In this document: in pieces, positions 8,870 through 17,680 of the stretch
Position numbering within the stretch: the first letter of the stretch is position 1
Layout: each line of letters opens with the position of its first letter
Source: Paramuribaculum sp.
GTDB lineage: Bacteria; Bacteroidota; Bacteroidia; Bacteroidales; Muribaculaceae
NCBI GenBank assembly: GCA_029052015.1
Contig: JAIDJW010000155.1
Coordinates: 1 to 41,491 of the forward strand
Reading direction: 5' to 3'
Length of the DNA stretch: 41,491 bases
Notes under the pieces: model-generated
What the model saw: the letters and a program-made list of their open reading frames with translations, nothing else
Databases searched by the model: none
What the model was told of the DNA's origin: nothing
Made by a program: the position numbers and the translations under genes

Positions 8870-9982
8870 ATGGACAAGAAACCGATGAGAGTACTGATAA
8901 GCGGCGGAGGCACGGGAGGTCATATCTTTCCCGCGTTGTCAATCGCCGATGCCCTGAAGAGACGCGATGCCGAAACGGAAATACTGTTTGTTGGCGCGCA
9001 GGGGCGCATGGAGATGGAAAAGGTGCCTGCTGCCGGCTATGATATAATCGGGCTGCCGGTCGCGGGGTTTGACCGCAAGCGGTTGTGGCGCAATGTGGGA
9101 GTGCTGATAAAGCTTGCAAAGAGCCTTGCGAAAGCTAAAAAGGTTGTGAGAGATTTCAAGCCTGACATAGCTGTAGGCGTGGGCGGTTATGCCAGCGGTC
9201 CTGTGCTCAAGCAGGCACAGCGCAGAGGCATACCGACAGTGCTTCAGGAGCAGAATTCATACGCGGGAGTAACCAACAAGCTGCTTGCAAAGAAAGCATC
9301 GTTGATATGCACCGCATATCCGGAGATGGAGCGGTTTTTTCCTGCCGGGAGAATTGTGCTCACGGGCAATCCGGTAAGGGCTGCGCTGCTTGAGTGTGCC
9401 CTGGGCCGCGACGAGGCGGTGAAGTCACTCGGGTTTGACCCTGCGAAGCCGCTGCTCTTTGTTACCGGCGGCAGTCTGGGTGCAAGAACTATAAACGACA
9501 GTGTGGCAGCCTCGCTAAAGACCTTTGAGGAGGCGGGAGTGCAGGTGCTGTGGCAGACCGGCAAGCTGTATGCCGAGGAATGTGCCGGTAAGGCGAAGGG
9601 TTACGGCAATGTAAAGGCGATGCCTTTTATAGCGGATATGGCAACAGCCTACCGCGCGGCAGACCTCGTTGTAGCGCGTGCCGGGGCAGGCACCATCTCC
9701 GAGCTTGAGCTGCTCGGCAAGCCTGCGGTGCTGATACCGTCGCCCAATGTTGCCGAGGACCATCAGCGCAAAAACGCCGAGGCGCTGTCAAGCCGCGGAG
9801 CTGCGGTGATGATTGCTGATGCTGATGCCGTTGATAAACTTGCGGCGGAAGCGACCGCGCTTATAAATGACAAAGAGAGGCTTGCCTCACTCAGCGCCGC
9901 TGCAAAATCGCTCGCCAAAGAGGGGAGTGCCGACGCAATAGCTGAAGAAATATGTTCAATAGTGAAATCGCAACAGATATGA
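8870..9982 (+). CDS. murG: UDP-GlcNAc:lipid I N-acetylglucosaminyltransferase MurG
   Basis: MurG adds GlcNAc to lipid I to form lipid II on the inner face of the membrane. From the chosen start the product has 370 residues, with the glycine-rich GGGTGGH motif at 12-18, a second G loop (FVTGGSLGA, about 197-205) and the C-terminal sugar-nucleotide motif RAGAGTISEL (about 264-273). The frame is open back to 8819, but the extra 17 residues are cysteine and arginine rich and overlap ftsW; the ATG at 8870, one base past the ftsW stop, fits the family N-terminus. An ATG at 8885 is an alternative. Confidence 0.95.
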   Translation: MDKKPMRVLISGGGTGGHIFPALSIADALKRRDAETEILFVGAQGRMEMEKVPAAGYDIIGLPVAGFDRKRLWRNVGVLIKLAKSLAKAKKVVRDFKPDIAVGVGGYASGPVLKQAQRRGIPTVLQEQNSYAGVTNKLLAKKASLICTAYPEMERFFPAGRIVLTGNPVRAALLECALGRDEAVKSLGFDPAKPLLFVTGGSLGARTINDSVAASLKTFEEAGVQVLWQTGKLYAEECAGKAKGYGNVKAMPFIADMATAYRAADLVVARAGAGTISELELLGKPAVLIPSPNVAEDHQRKNAEALSSRGAAVMIADADAVDKLAAEATALINDKERLASLSAAAKSLAKEGSADAIAEEICSIVKSQQI

Positions 9983-11376
9983 AACCGGAGTCATCGCTAT
10001 CCAATAAGACTAATGTGTATTTTGTCGGTGCCGGAGGCATCGGCATGGCGGCGCTTGAGCGCTATCTCCTTGCCAAAGGGCTTAAGGTGGCGGGCTATGA
10101 CCGCACGCGCACAGATCTTACCCGCGCTCTGGAAGCTGAGGGTGTTGGCATGACCTACGGCGGCGAGGCAGAGGAAATACCTGTGCAGTTCCGCAATCCG
10201 GACACCACATTGGTGGTTTATACTCCCGCGGTGCCTGAATCACTGCCGATATTCAAGTGGTTTGCCGACAACGGTTTCGAGATAGTCAAGCGTGCCCGTC
10301 TGCTCGGCGAGATAACCCGCATGAGCAAGGGGCTGTGCTTCGCCGGAACGCATGGCAAAACCACAACATCATCCATGGCAGCGCATGTTCTGCATAGCGG
10401 AGCTACAGGCTGCAGCGCGTTTCTCGGCGGAGTGCTCAGAAATTACGGCACCAATTTCCTGCTAAGCGACAGCTCGCCTTACACAGTGATAGAAGCCGAT
10501 GAGTATGACCGCTCCTTCCATCATCTGTCACCGTATATAGCTGTAATCACGGCAACAGACCCTGACCATCTGGATATTTACGGCACGGAGGAGGCATATC
10601 TTGAGAGCTTTGCCCATTTCACAGAGCTGATTCGCCCGGACGGGGCGCTGATAGTGCATACAGGACTTAAGCTGAAGCCTCGCCCCGGTGAAGGAGTGAG
10701 AGTCTACACATATTCACGCGACAGCGGAGACTTCCATGCCGCAAACATTCGCAGGGCTGAGGGCAGAGTAGTTTTCGACTTTATCGCTCCCGATGGAAGA
10801 ATCGGCGACATAGAACTCGGTGTGCCCGTGGAGATAAATATCGAAAACGCCATAGCCGCGATTGCGGCAGTGTGGGTAGCCGGCGAGGCTGATGAGGCTA
10901 CCGTGCGCAAGGCCATCGGTTCGTTTCAGGGGCCGAAACGCAGGTTTGAATTCCATCTCCGCGAATCAGGCCCTCATGGCAGAGCTGTGATAGATGACTA
11001 TGCCCATCATCCAGACGAGCTGAGGGCTTCCATACAGTCGGTGAAGTCGTTATATCCCCACCGGAAGCTCACAGTGGCTTTCCAGCCTCATCTCTACAGC
11101 CGCACCCGCGACTTTGCAGGAGAGTTTGCACAAGCGCTTTCGCTTGCCGACAGCGTGATACTGCTCGACATCTATCCGGCGCGCGAACAGCCTATACCCG
11201 GAGTGACTTCACAGATTATATTCGACAGCATAACTTGTGCCGACAAAAAGCTAATTGGCAAAAAAGACTTTGTGGAAGAGATTAAAAATCGTAATTTTGA
11301 AATTTTGCTGACAGCGGGAGCCGGAGATATCTGCGACCTGCTGCCGCAGATAGTTGAAAACGTCACAGAATCATGA
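9979..11376 (+). CDS. murC: UDP-N-acetylmuramate--L-alanine ligase MurC
   Basis: MurC adds L-alanine to UDP-MurNAc, the first peptide step. The 465-residue product has an N-terminal dinucleotide-type fold (FVGAGGIGMAAL, about 15-26), the P-loop GTHGKTT (123-129), the EADEYDRSF motif of the central domain and the DDYAHHPDE motif of the C-terminal domain, all typical of MurC. The start chosen here overlaps the murG stop by ATGA; a longer frame opening at 9952 would overlap murG by 31 bases and is less likely. Its own stop overlaps the ftsQ start by ATGA, so murG, murC and ftsQ look translationally coupled. Confidence 0.96.
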   Translation: MKPESSLSNKTNVYFVGAGGIGMAALERYLLAKGLKVAGYDRTRTDLTRALEAEGVGMTYGGEAEEIPVQFRNPDTTLVVYTPAVPESLPIFKWFADNGFEIVKRARLLGEITRMSKGLCFAGTHGKTTTSSMAAHVLHSGATGCSAFLGGVLRNYGTNFLLSDSSPYTVIEADEYDRSFHHLSPYIAVITATDPDHLDIYGTEEAYLESFAHFTELIRPDGALIVHTGLKLKPRPGEGVRVYTYSRDSGDFHAANIRRAEGRVVFDFIAPDGRIGDIELGVPVEINIENAIAAIAAVWVAGEADEATVRKAIGSFQGPKRRFEFHLRESGPHGRAVIDDYAHHPDELRASIQSVKSLYPHRKLTVAFQPHLYSRTRDFAGEFAQALSLADSVILLDIYPAREQPIPGVTSQIIFDSITCADKKLIGKKDFVEEIKNRNFEILLTAGAGDICDLLPQIVENVTES

Positions 11377-12317
11377 CCCAGCGAAAAACGGATATTCATG
11401 CCAAGCAGCGGCATAAACGTCGCCGGCGCACCGCCATAGAAGCAGTGGTGGCGGTGGCGCTTGCTTTGTATCTGGTTGTGACTCTCACCGTTGCCGCCAA
11501 TGTTGGTGACGAGCGGCTGTGTAGCGGCATGCGCATAGCTGTCAACGACACCGCGTCCCATAAATTCGTTACGGCGGCGGAGCTTGCAAAAGAGCTTGGC
11601 GCAGTGCCTGCGGCGGCAAAAGGGATGAGGCTGCTTGACGTGAATACAGACAGCATAGAGCGTCTGCTCAACTCTATAGACAAGATAGAGGATGCCTCTG
11701 TGGTGAGGCTTACCGATGGCTCGGTGATGGTGACTGTGAATCCGCTCCATCCAGTGGCGCGAGTGTTTGACAGCAAAGGGTCATATTATATCAACCGTGT
11801 CGGCAAACGTATTACAGCCGATGCGCGTTATCATCTTGATGTGCCGGTGATACAAGGCGATTTTGTCGATTCGGTTTTTGCCGCCACTTCGGTTTTGCCT
11901 CTGATTGAATATATTTCGCGGGATTCGGTGTGGAATTCTTTTGTGTCGATGATAAAAGTCGATTCGCCGAGCGATATAATACTTGTGCCTATAGTGAGGG
12001 GACAGGTGATAAATTTTGGCAGGGCTGACGGTTTTGAAGATAAATTCGCACGTCTGAAGAGAATGTATGCCGAGGTCCTTCCGGTGAAAGGCTGGAGCTA
12101 CTATGACACTATTTCCGTTAAATGGGACGGTCAGATAGTTGCCACACGCCGCCATAAGAAGCTGCCTGCGCCTAAGTTTGCCGATGACGACGAGGTGGAA
12201 GATGTTGCAGTCGATGCCATGCTCGCCGGCGACAAGGTGGCTCCGGGACAGGTTATTCCCGGCAAGAAGGCGAAGGATGACAAGCCGATACCGGCGGCGG
12301 TAAAGAAAGGAAACTGA
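11373..12317 (+). CDS. ftsQ: Cell division protein FtsQ
   Basis: Bitopic divisome protein that links FtsL/FtsB and the synthases to the ring. The 314-residue product begins with a very basic cytoplasmic tail (KQRHKRRRR, 11-19), followed by one membrane segment (about 22-42) and a periplasmic domain of POTRA plus beta type (about 50-255). The C-terminal 60 residues are charged and low in complexity (DDDEVEDVAVDA, then KKAKDDKP), which is longer than in E. coli FtsQ. Sequence motifs are weak in this family; position between murC and ftsA and topology make the call firm. Confidence 0.9.
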   Translation: MTQRKTDIHAKQRHKRRRRTAIEAVVAVALALYLVVTLTVAANVGDERLCSGMRIAVNDTASHKFVTAAELAKELGAVPAAAKGMRLLDVNTDSIERLLNSIDKIEDASVVRLTDGSVMVTVNPLHPVARVFDSKGSYYINRVGKRITADARYHLDVPVIQGDFVDSVFAATSVLPLIEYISRDSVWNSFVSMIKVDSPSDIILVPIVRGQVINFGRADGFEDKFARLKRMYAEVLPVKGWSYYDTISVKWDGQIVATRRHKKLPAPKFADDDEVEDVAVDAMLAGDKVAPGQVIPGKKAKDDKPIPAAVKKGN

Positions 12318-12346
12318 GAAAATAATAAAAACATATATACAGCACA

Positions 12347-13639
12347 ATGGACGAAAAATACGTAATAGCTCTTGAGGTGGGCAGCTCCAAGATAAGCGGG
12401 GCTGTCGGCAGGGTAGACGATGCCGGTGTTCTCACTGTGACGGCGGTGGAGGAAGAGCCGCTGGTCGACAGCGTGCGCTACGGTCAGCTCAGCAATGTGA
12501 AGGTTGCCGCCGGACTTGTTGAGCGTATTCTCCGCAAGATAGAAAACAGAGTGTCGCCACGCAAGGTATGTGCGGTGTATGTCGGCATAGGAGGCCGCTC
12601 GCTGTGCTCCGTGCCTGTGGAGGTGGAGCGTAAGCTGCCCCCTGAAACAGAAGTCACCGCCGACCTGCTCAACCGTCTCAAGCTCGAGGCTCGTGCCGGG
12701 GCTGACGTGGATAAAGAGATTCTGGATGTTGTGCCGCGCGAATATTTTATCGACAATTCAAGAGTGGAGGGCCCTGAGGGAAGGGTGTGCTCGACAATAC
12801 GTATGGCGGCAAATCTCATAGTGTGCCGTCCGCAGCTTAAGCGCAATCTCGACCTGCTTGTTGACGACAAGCTCAGGCTCAGGGTTGCCGCATATATCAC
12901 CCGTCCTCTTGCCGAGGCTGCGCTTGTGCTGACACAGGATGAAAAGCGCCTGGGCTGCATGATGGTGGATTTTGGTGCCGAAACAACGAGTGTTGCCATC
13001 TACCGGCATGGTTCGCTGAACTATCTCGCCACCCTGCCGCTCGGGTCGCGCAATATCACCCGCGACATCACTACTCTCAATATAGTGGAGGAAAAAGCCG
13101 AGGAGCTGAAAAAATCACGGGGCAACGCCATGCCTGCCGATGACGGCTCGGATGCGATGGGTATTCCTGATGTGAACAATCTCGTGAGCTATCGTGCGGG
13201 CGAAATAATAGCAAATATCAAGGAGCAGATAAAATATGCCGGACTCACTGCTTCTGACCTGCCGGGAGGAATAGTGCTCATCGGCAGGGGCGCAAGGCTG
13301 GGAGGATTCAGCATGCGTCTTGAAAAGGAGACCGGACTGAAGGTGAGGAGCGGCAGCGCCATGACAGCCGAGGTGCGCATCGCCGACAGTCGCATCAATC
13401 CCTCTGAAACGGTGGACGTCATAGCTCTTCTGCTCGCTGCTGCGGCAAATCCTGCGGAGTGTCTTACTCCTGAGGAAAAGCCGGCGGAGGTTATAGCAGA
13501 GCCGGAGGAAGAGGAGCCGGTTGAGGAGCAGTCAGGTTCGCGCCGGGGTTTTATAGACCGACTCGGCGCTGTTCTCAGGGGCATGATTGACGGCAAGGAG
13601 GATGATTCCGACTTCTACGATGACGAGGATGACAGATAG
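12347..13639 (+). CDS. ftsA: Cell division protein FtsA
   Basis: Actin-like ATPase that tethers FtsZ to the membrane. The 430-residue product begins with an actin-type phosphate loop (ALEVGSSKISGAVG, about 8-21), has a second phosphate motif (VDFGAETTSVAIY, about 207-219) and a GRGARLGG adenosine motif (about 314-321). The C-terminus has an amphipathic helix candidate (RGFIDRLGAVLRGMID, about 399-414), as expected for membrane attachment. It is followed by a strongly acidic tail of about 15 residues (KEDDSDFYDDEDDR), so the helix is not at the extreme end as it is in E. coli. It lies 29 bases before ftsZ. Confidence 0.93.
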   Translation: MDEKYVIALEVGSSKISGAVGRVDDAGVLTVTAVEEEPLVDSVRYGQLSNVKVAAGLVERILRKIENRVSPRKVCAVYVGIGGRSLCSVPVEVERKLPPETEVTADLLNRLKLEARAGADVDKEILDVVPREYFIDNSRVEGPEGRVCSTIRMAANLIVCRPQLKRNLDLLVDDKLRLRVAAYITRPLAEAALVLTQDEKRLGCMMVDFGAETTSVAIYRHGSLNYLATLPLGSRNITRDITTLNIVEEKAEELKKSRGNAMPADDGSDAMGIPDVNNLVSYRAGEIIANIKEQIKYAGLTASDLPGGIVLIGRGARLGGFSMRLEKETGLKVRSGSAMTAEVRIADSRINPSETVDVIALLLAAAANPAECLTPEEKPAEVIAEPEEEEPVEEQSGSRRGFIDRLGAVLRGMIDGKEDDSDFYDDEDDR

Positions 13640-13668
13640 TAAAACACACGCGCTTACATACGGTTATT

Positions 13669-14994
13669 ATGGACAACAACGATAGACTAAATATGGACTA
13701 CATGGCGGAGCAGTTTGAAAAATCCGCCAGAGAGAAACAAAACCTCATATACATCAAGGCAGTGGGTGTAGGTGGCGGTGGCAGCAACGCCGTCAACTAT
13801 ATGTACAACCAGGGCATCGAGAATGTGGCCTTTGCGGTGATAAACACCGATTTTCAGGCTCTCAACTCTTCGCCGGTGCCCTGCAAGGTGCTTATCGGCA
13901 GCGGCCTCGGCGCGGGAAATAAACCTGATGTGGCACGTGAGGCAGCAGAGCAGGATATCGCCAAAATCGAAGCTCTGTTTGAGGACAATACGCAGATGGT
14001 GTTCATCACCGCCACCCTCGGCGGAGGCACCGGCACCGGCGCCGGTCCTGTAGTGGCCCGCGTAGCCAAGGAGAAGGGTCTGCTAACTATAGGCATAGTC
14101 ACCATACCTTTCTATTTCGAGGGCGACAGCAAGATTCTCAAGGCTCTCGACGGCGTGGATGAGATGAGAAATCATGTCGACGCCCTGCTGATAATCAACA
14201 ATGACCGCCTTGTGGAGATATATGCCGACCTTGACTTCTTCAACGCTCTGGCGAAGTCGGACGACACTCTCGCCACCGCCGCGCGCTCTATCTCCGAGAT
14301 AATAACATCAAAGGGTCACATGAACCTCGACTTCCGCGATGTGGAGACAACCCTGCGCAATGGCGGCGCGGCTATCATAAGCACCGGCTACGGTGAGGGT
14401 GAAAACCGTGTGACAAAGGCTATTGAAAATGCTCTTGACTCGCCGCTGCTGAAAAACCGCGATATCTTCGGCTCGAAAAAGCTGCTCTTCAACCTCTATT
14501 TCTCCGAAGAGGCGACAAACAAATTCCGCATGGGCGAAATGCAGGAGTTTACCACCTTTGTCAAGACCATCGACTCGAAGGTTGATGTTATCTGGGGCGC
14601 CGCGGTAGACAATACCCTCGGCGAGCAGGTGAAGGTGACTCTTCTTGCCTCCGGTTTCGAGGAGGAGGACAGCCGCGAGCGCTTTGCCGAGCCCCAGGCG
14701 GTTGAGGAGCGACCGCGGTCTACGTACAATGATCCCCAGGGCGCGCCGGACATAGCCAAAATCCGTAAGGAATACGGAGGAAAGGTCGATATCTACGGCA
14801 CCAACTACATAATCCTCACTCCCGCCCAGATGGACGATGACAAGGTGATAGAGGTACTTGAAACCAGCCCTGCCTACAAGCGCGACAAGAAGGTTGTTGA
14901 GGGTGTCAGAAAAGCCGCTCCCGCTTCAGGCGCTCCTGCCGCGCAGGTTGCCGCATCGCGCAATCCGTCCGGAGGCATGGATATATCTTTCTAA
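13669..14994 (+). CDS. ftsZ: Cell division GTPase FtsZ
   Basis: Tubulin-like GTPase that forms the division ring. The 441-residue product has the nucleotide-binding GVGGGGSNAV segment (33-42), the tubulin signature GGGTGTGAG (118-126) and the T7 catalytic loop (NLDFRDV, about 222-228). A variable linker (about 335-425) is followed by a short conserved C-terminal peptide ending GGMDISF, the likely FtsA contact. It is the last gene of the dcw unit on this strand. Its stop codon overlaps the stop of the convergent AraC-family gene, with no space for a separate terminator. Confidence 0.98.
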   Translation: MDNNDRLNMDYMAEQFEKSAREKQNLIYIKAVGVGGGGSNAVNYMYNQGIENVAFAVINTDFQALNSSPVPCKVLIGSGLGAGNKPDVAREAAEQDIAKIEALFEDNTQMVFITATLGGGTGTGAGPVVARVAKEKGLLTIGIVTIPFYFEGDSKILKALDGVDEMRNHVDALLIINNDRLVEIYADLDFFNALAKSDDTLATAARSISEIITSKGHMNLDFRDVETTLRNGGAAIISTGYGEGENRVTKAIENALDSPLLKNRDIFGSKKLLFNLYFSEEATNKFRMGEMQEFTTFVKTIDSKVDVIWGAAVDNTLGEQVKVTLLASGFEEEDSRERFAEPQAVEERPRSTYNDPQGAPDIAKIRKEYGGKVDIYGTNYIILTPAQMDDDKVIEVLETSPAYKRDKKVVEGVRKAAPASGAPAAQVAASRNPSGGMDISF

Positions 14995-15890
14995 GATTTC
15001 TGATATTCGGTCGGCGACATGCCGGTGATGTGCTTGAAGTACTTGCCGAAGCTCGACTGATTTGTGAAATTCAATTCGTATGCAATCTGCTGCACATTCT
15101 TGCCCGAGAATCGCAGCAGATTTTTTGCTTCGAGTATCACGAACTCGTCAATCCACTGCGCTGCGCTGGTGCCGGTAGCTTCCTTTACAATCAGCGACAG
15201 ATATTTGGGCGAGATATATAGCTTTGAGGCATAGAACGCCACCGAGCGCTCGCTGCGGTGATACTGATGCACAAGCCGCATGAAGTCCTTGACATAGCTT
15301 GACCTGCGTGACCGTGATCTTTCATGAGTGGGAGGGATATGACGCCTGGCAAAGAGAATAAGCTGGTATATGGCGGCGGCGACAAGATTACGCGATATGC
15401 TTCTCACATATTTTTCATCGTCATTATCGCGGGTATTGGAATGTATAAGCTCAAAATACTTCACCATCAGGTCTGTTTCCTCCTGGGTCAGTTCAAGTAC
15501 CGATGCCGGGGTCGGGCTGAACCGTCCGGTGTTGAGCATATTTATATCAAGGTTTATGTCGCGTAGAAACTCAGTGGATACAATGAATACGTATGAGTCG
15601 ATGGTTTCGGGGTCAACCTCATGCACATGAATCAGGCAGTCAGGACCAAACACCGCTATGGTGTTGGGTGTGAGGATATGGCTTGTCAGATTTACGTCAA
15701 GAGTCACCTTGCCTCCTAGAACCACGGCTATCATCACCCCGTTGAGACGCGTCGGGGCAGTTGTCATATCAGAAAACGGACGAGCTTTGGTGAAGCGTGA
15801 AAACACATAGTCGGAGCCTAATCTGCTGAACTCTGACGAATACTTTTCAAACTCATCCTTGGTGAGTTTTATGCCTTCGGGATTGCTCAT
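14991..15890 (-). CDS. AraC-family transcriptional regulator
   Basis: From the chosen start the product has 299 residues: an N-terminal cupin-like sensing half (about 1-160) and a C-terminal AraC/XylS DNA-binding domain of two helix-turn-helix units in about the last 100 residues (ASKLYISPKYLSLIV, then QIAYELNFTNQSSFGKYFK and GMSPTEYQ). No ligand can be named. It is divergent from the beta-propeller/NVEALA locus, 217 bases away, which makes that locus a plausible target; this is inference. The frame is open to 15968, but the extra 26 residues would run through the -7 box at 15916-15923, so the ATG at 15890 is preferred. Confidence 0.9.
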   Translation of the reverse strand: MSNPEGIKLTKDEFEKYSSEFSRLGSDYVFSRFTKARPFSDMTTAPTRLNGVMIAVVLGGKVTLDVNLTSHILTPNTIAVFGPDCLIHVHEVDPETIDSYVFIVSTEFLRDINLDINMLNTGRFSPTPASVLELTQEETDLMVKYFELIHSNTRDNDDEKYVRSISRNLVAAAIYQLILFARRHIPPTHERSRSRRSSYVKDFMRLVHQYHRSERSVAFYASKLYISPKYLSLIVKEATGTSAAQWIDEFVILEAKNLLRFSGKNVQQIAYELNFTNQSSFGKYFKHITGMSPTEYQKS

Positions 15891-15915
15891 GATTGCTGGA
15901 TTGGTATTTATGACG

Positions 15916-15923
15916 CAAATGTA
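15916..15923 (-). promoter_or_regulatory. Bacteroidota -7 box for the AraC-family gene
   Basis: TACATTTG on the minus strand matches the Bacteroidota -7 consensus TAnnTTTG, 25 bases before the chosen start codon. I see no matching TTTG at the usual distance upstream, so the -33 part is weak. Confidence 0.5.
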
Positions 15924-16049
15924 GAGATTTTTATCAATATTTCCTGAAAATGTCCCTATTAGTCGCAAAAAATAAGAAATTTATTCCAATGTAAGGGCGG
16001 TGAAACCACCATAACATGGGTCCGCAGGGATGATGTCATGTAATGAGCT

Positions 16050-16081
16050 GTTTCGCTGAAACGGAAAAATCGCTATCTTTG
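16050..16081 (+). promoter_or_regulatory. Promoter of the first propeller gene with overlapping inverted repeat
   Basis: TATCTTTG at 16074-16081 fits the -7 consensus and lies 26 bases before the start codon. TTCG at 16052-16055 sits 18 bases upstream as a possible -33 element. That element lies inside a 13-bp inverted repeat, GTTTC-gct-GAAAC (16050-16062), which is well placed to be an operator. The 19-bp core at 16064-16082 recurs exactly at 21270-21288. Confidence 0.6.
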
Positions 16082-16107
16082 CGTCTGACAACCAATATCT
16101 AAGCGCC

Positions 16108-17289
16108 ATGTATAAAATCTTTGCAACATTAGCCATACTACTCTTATCAGTCCTGATTTTCGGCTCTTGTCAGAGTAAGTCGGAAGAACTGGAAAAAGGT
16201 CGGATAATCCACGTTGATATTGAGCCTCAAGAAGTTGCGGTTGAAGATTTGTTTGACCGTATAGAAGTCGTGCCATTGGAAACAACTGATAGTGCATTAC
16301 TTGTCTTTATTGATAGGGCGAGGGTTGACAAGAATGAAATATTCCTGAATGACCGCAGGACAATGAAGGTATATCGCTTTGATGACAAAGGTCGGTTTAA
16401 GAATACAATCGGTCGTATAGGTCAAGGTCCGGGGGAGTATGCGCAGGCGTATGATTTTGATGTTGATCCATATAGTGGGAACGTGTTTATAATTACACCA
16501 TACGGTGATGTGAACGAGTATGACCGGAATGGCAATTATTTGCAGAGTTTTAATCCTCCATCAAAACGATACTCTGAAATAAACCGAGTGGATGACAGTC
16601 ATTGGCTGACATGGGAGGGTTGCTATATAGGTGAGAACGCTATTTCGGTTTTCAATAATGATTTTACTGAAGAAGTGTTTGCGCCAAATATCCCACGCCA
16701 CATGGCGAATACTGCATACTCGTCTCCTAATTTTTTTCATAATGGCGGAGAACTGTATGCAACTTTCAGTTATGACAGGAATGTCTATAAAGTGACTGCT
16801 GACTCGATGATGATAGCATATACCTGGGATTTCGGCTCTGAGAATCTTGATGAGAAGTCTCTTGAAAAGCATGACATCAATCCATACGAGGCAACTGAGG
16901 AGGTTAATATGCACAGGACATGGAATTTTATAAGTGATACATCGATAAAGTGCTCTTTGGAGAGACAATCATTGAATTCCAGATATAACTTCGTAGTTTA
17001 TTATTATACTGTAGAAATGGATCCGGTGACAAGGAGAGGAGTCGGTCCGATTGTGTTTTATAATGTAATCCATGATAGAAAAACCGGGAAAAGCTATGTG
17101 TTTGACAAGCTGACAAACGGAATGTCAATATCTGAATTCTTATTGATGACAGATGACTATATGCTTGTTATGATACGGCCTAATGAGCTTCCGCTGTATG
17201 AGGAGTATCTGCCGGAGGGGATGAAGCTGAGCGATATTGATCCGGATGATGACAATCCCGTGCTCGCCCGCTTCTATTTCAAGAAATGA
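16108..17289 (+). CDS. 6-bladed beta-propeller lipoprotein 1
   Basis: The 393-residue product has a signal peptide ending in a lipobox-like FGSC (Cys21), so it is expected to be a lipoprotein. The rest is the 6-bladed beta-propeller fold common in Bacteroidota: the entry segment EDLFDRIEVVPLET (46-59), the hallmark IGRIGQGPGEY (101-111) and repeated FD-x-YD strand signatures. No enzyme motif is visible and the ligand is unknown. The last 33 residues (starting LPLYEEYLPEGMKLSD) are identical in all three propellers of this locus, while the central blades differ strongly. It has its own promoter, and no NVEALA gene precedes it; one follows. Confidence 0.85.
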   Translation: MYKIFATLAILLLSVLIFGSCQSKSEELEKGRIIHVDIEPQEVAVEDLFDRIEVVPLETTDSALLVFIDRARVDKNEIFLNDRRTMKVYRFDDKGRFKNTIGRIGQGPGEYAQAYDFDVDPYSGNVFIITPYGDVNEYDRNGNYLQSFNPPSKRYSEINRVDDSHWLTWEGCYIGENAISVFNNDFTEEVFAPNIPRHMANTAYSSPNFFHNGGELYATFSYDRNVYKVTADSMMIAYTWDFGSENLDEKSLEKHDINPYEATEEVNMHRTWNFISDTSIKCSLERQSLNSRYNFVVYYYTVEMDPVTRRGVGPIVFYNVIHDRKTGKSYVFDKLTNGMSISEFLLMTDDYMLVMIRPNELPLYEEYLPEGMKLSDIDPDDDNPVLARFYFKK

Positions 17290-17401
17290 ATATTGTGTGC
17301 TCAAGCGTGTTAAAGTTGTGTTAAAAATGGCATTTGACTTTCAATTAGTTTCTTGGATTCGTACATTTGCGATTATTAACCCAATAAATCATATAACATG
17401 A
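17191..17401 (+). repeat. 211-bp perfect direct repeat, copy 1
   Basis: This block covers the last 99 bp of propeller gene 1, the whole 108-bp spacer with its promoter, and the first four bases of the NVEALA gene. It is identical to 18740-18950 (offset 1549). Beyond it, the next 100 bp carry only three mismatches (17402, 17436, 17462) before the copies diverge. Exact identity through a non-coding spacer points to recent duplication or gene conversion. Confidence 0.95.
17307..17369 (+). promoter_or_regulatory. NVEALA-1 promoter with 11-bp-spaced direct repeats
   Basis: TACATTTG (17362-17369) is a good -7 box 28 bases before the peptide start. Upstream, GTGTTAAA occurs twice (17307-17314 and 17318-17325), 11 bp apart and so on the same face of the helix, as operator half-sites often are. 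No -33 TTTG lies at the usual distance (the nearest, 17333-17336, is 25 bases away), which would suit an activator-dependent promoter. Confidence 0.5.
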
Positions 17402-17676
17402 GAAAAGTTATCCTTATAGCAACTGTCGCTCTTCTTGGTACAGCATGGAGTATGCTGAACTTTCAACCCACCCAGGAATCCAGGTGTGAACGCAATAATG
17501 TCGAAGCTGTTTCGGACAATGAGCTTCCTCCTGTAGAAATCACTTGTTGTGCATCTCCAATGGTAGGAAATGGTCAGTGTTGGGATGAGGTTGTTGATAG
17601 AGACGGAATTATGGTGGGCTGCCGCTATAGAGGGAATATAAATTTCCATTGTATGGGTGAAATATATCAAGAATAA
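17398..17676 (+). CDS. NVEALA-family exported cysteine-rich peptide 1
   Basis: The 92-residue product has a basic start and a hydrophobic segment (about 4-20), as in an export signal, then the NNVEAV motif (33-38) that defines the NVEALA family of short Bacteroidales proteins. Six cysteines follow or flank it (30, 50, 51, 61, 75, 85). Residues 1-44 match peptide 2 except for two changes (R2K, F22S); the rest differs, although the cysteines are retained. The function is unknown: a secreted peptide, a surface ligand or a natural-product-like precursor are all possible. The stop lies 4 bases before propeller gene 2, so the two are co-transcribed. Confidence 0.8.
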   Translation: MRKVILIATVALLGTAWSMLNFQPTQESRCERNNVEAVSDNELPPVEITCCASPMVGNGQCWDEVVDRDGIMVGCRYRGNINFHCMGEIYQE

Positions 17677-17680
17677 TGCA

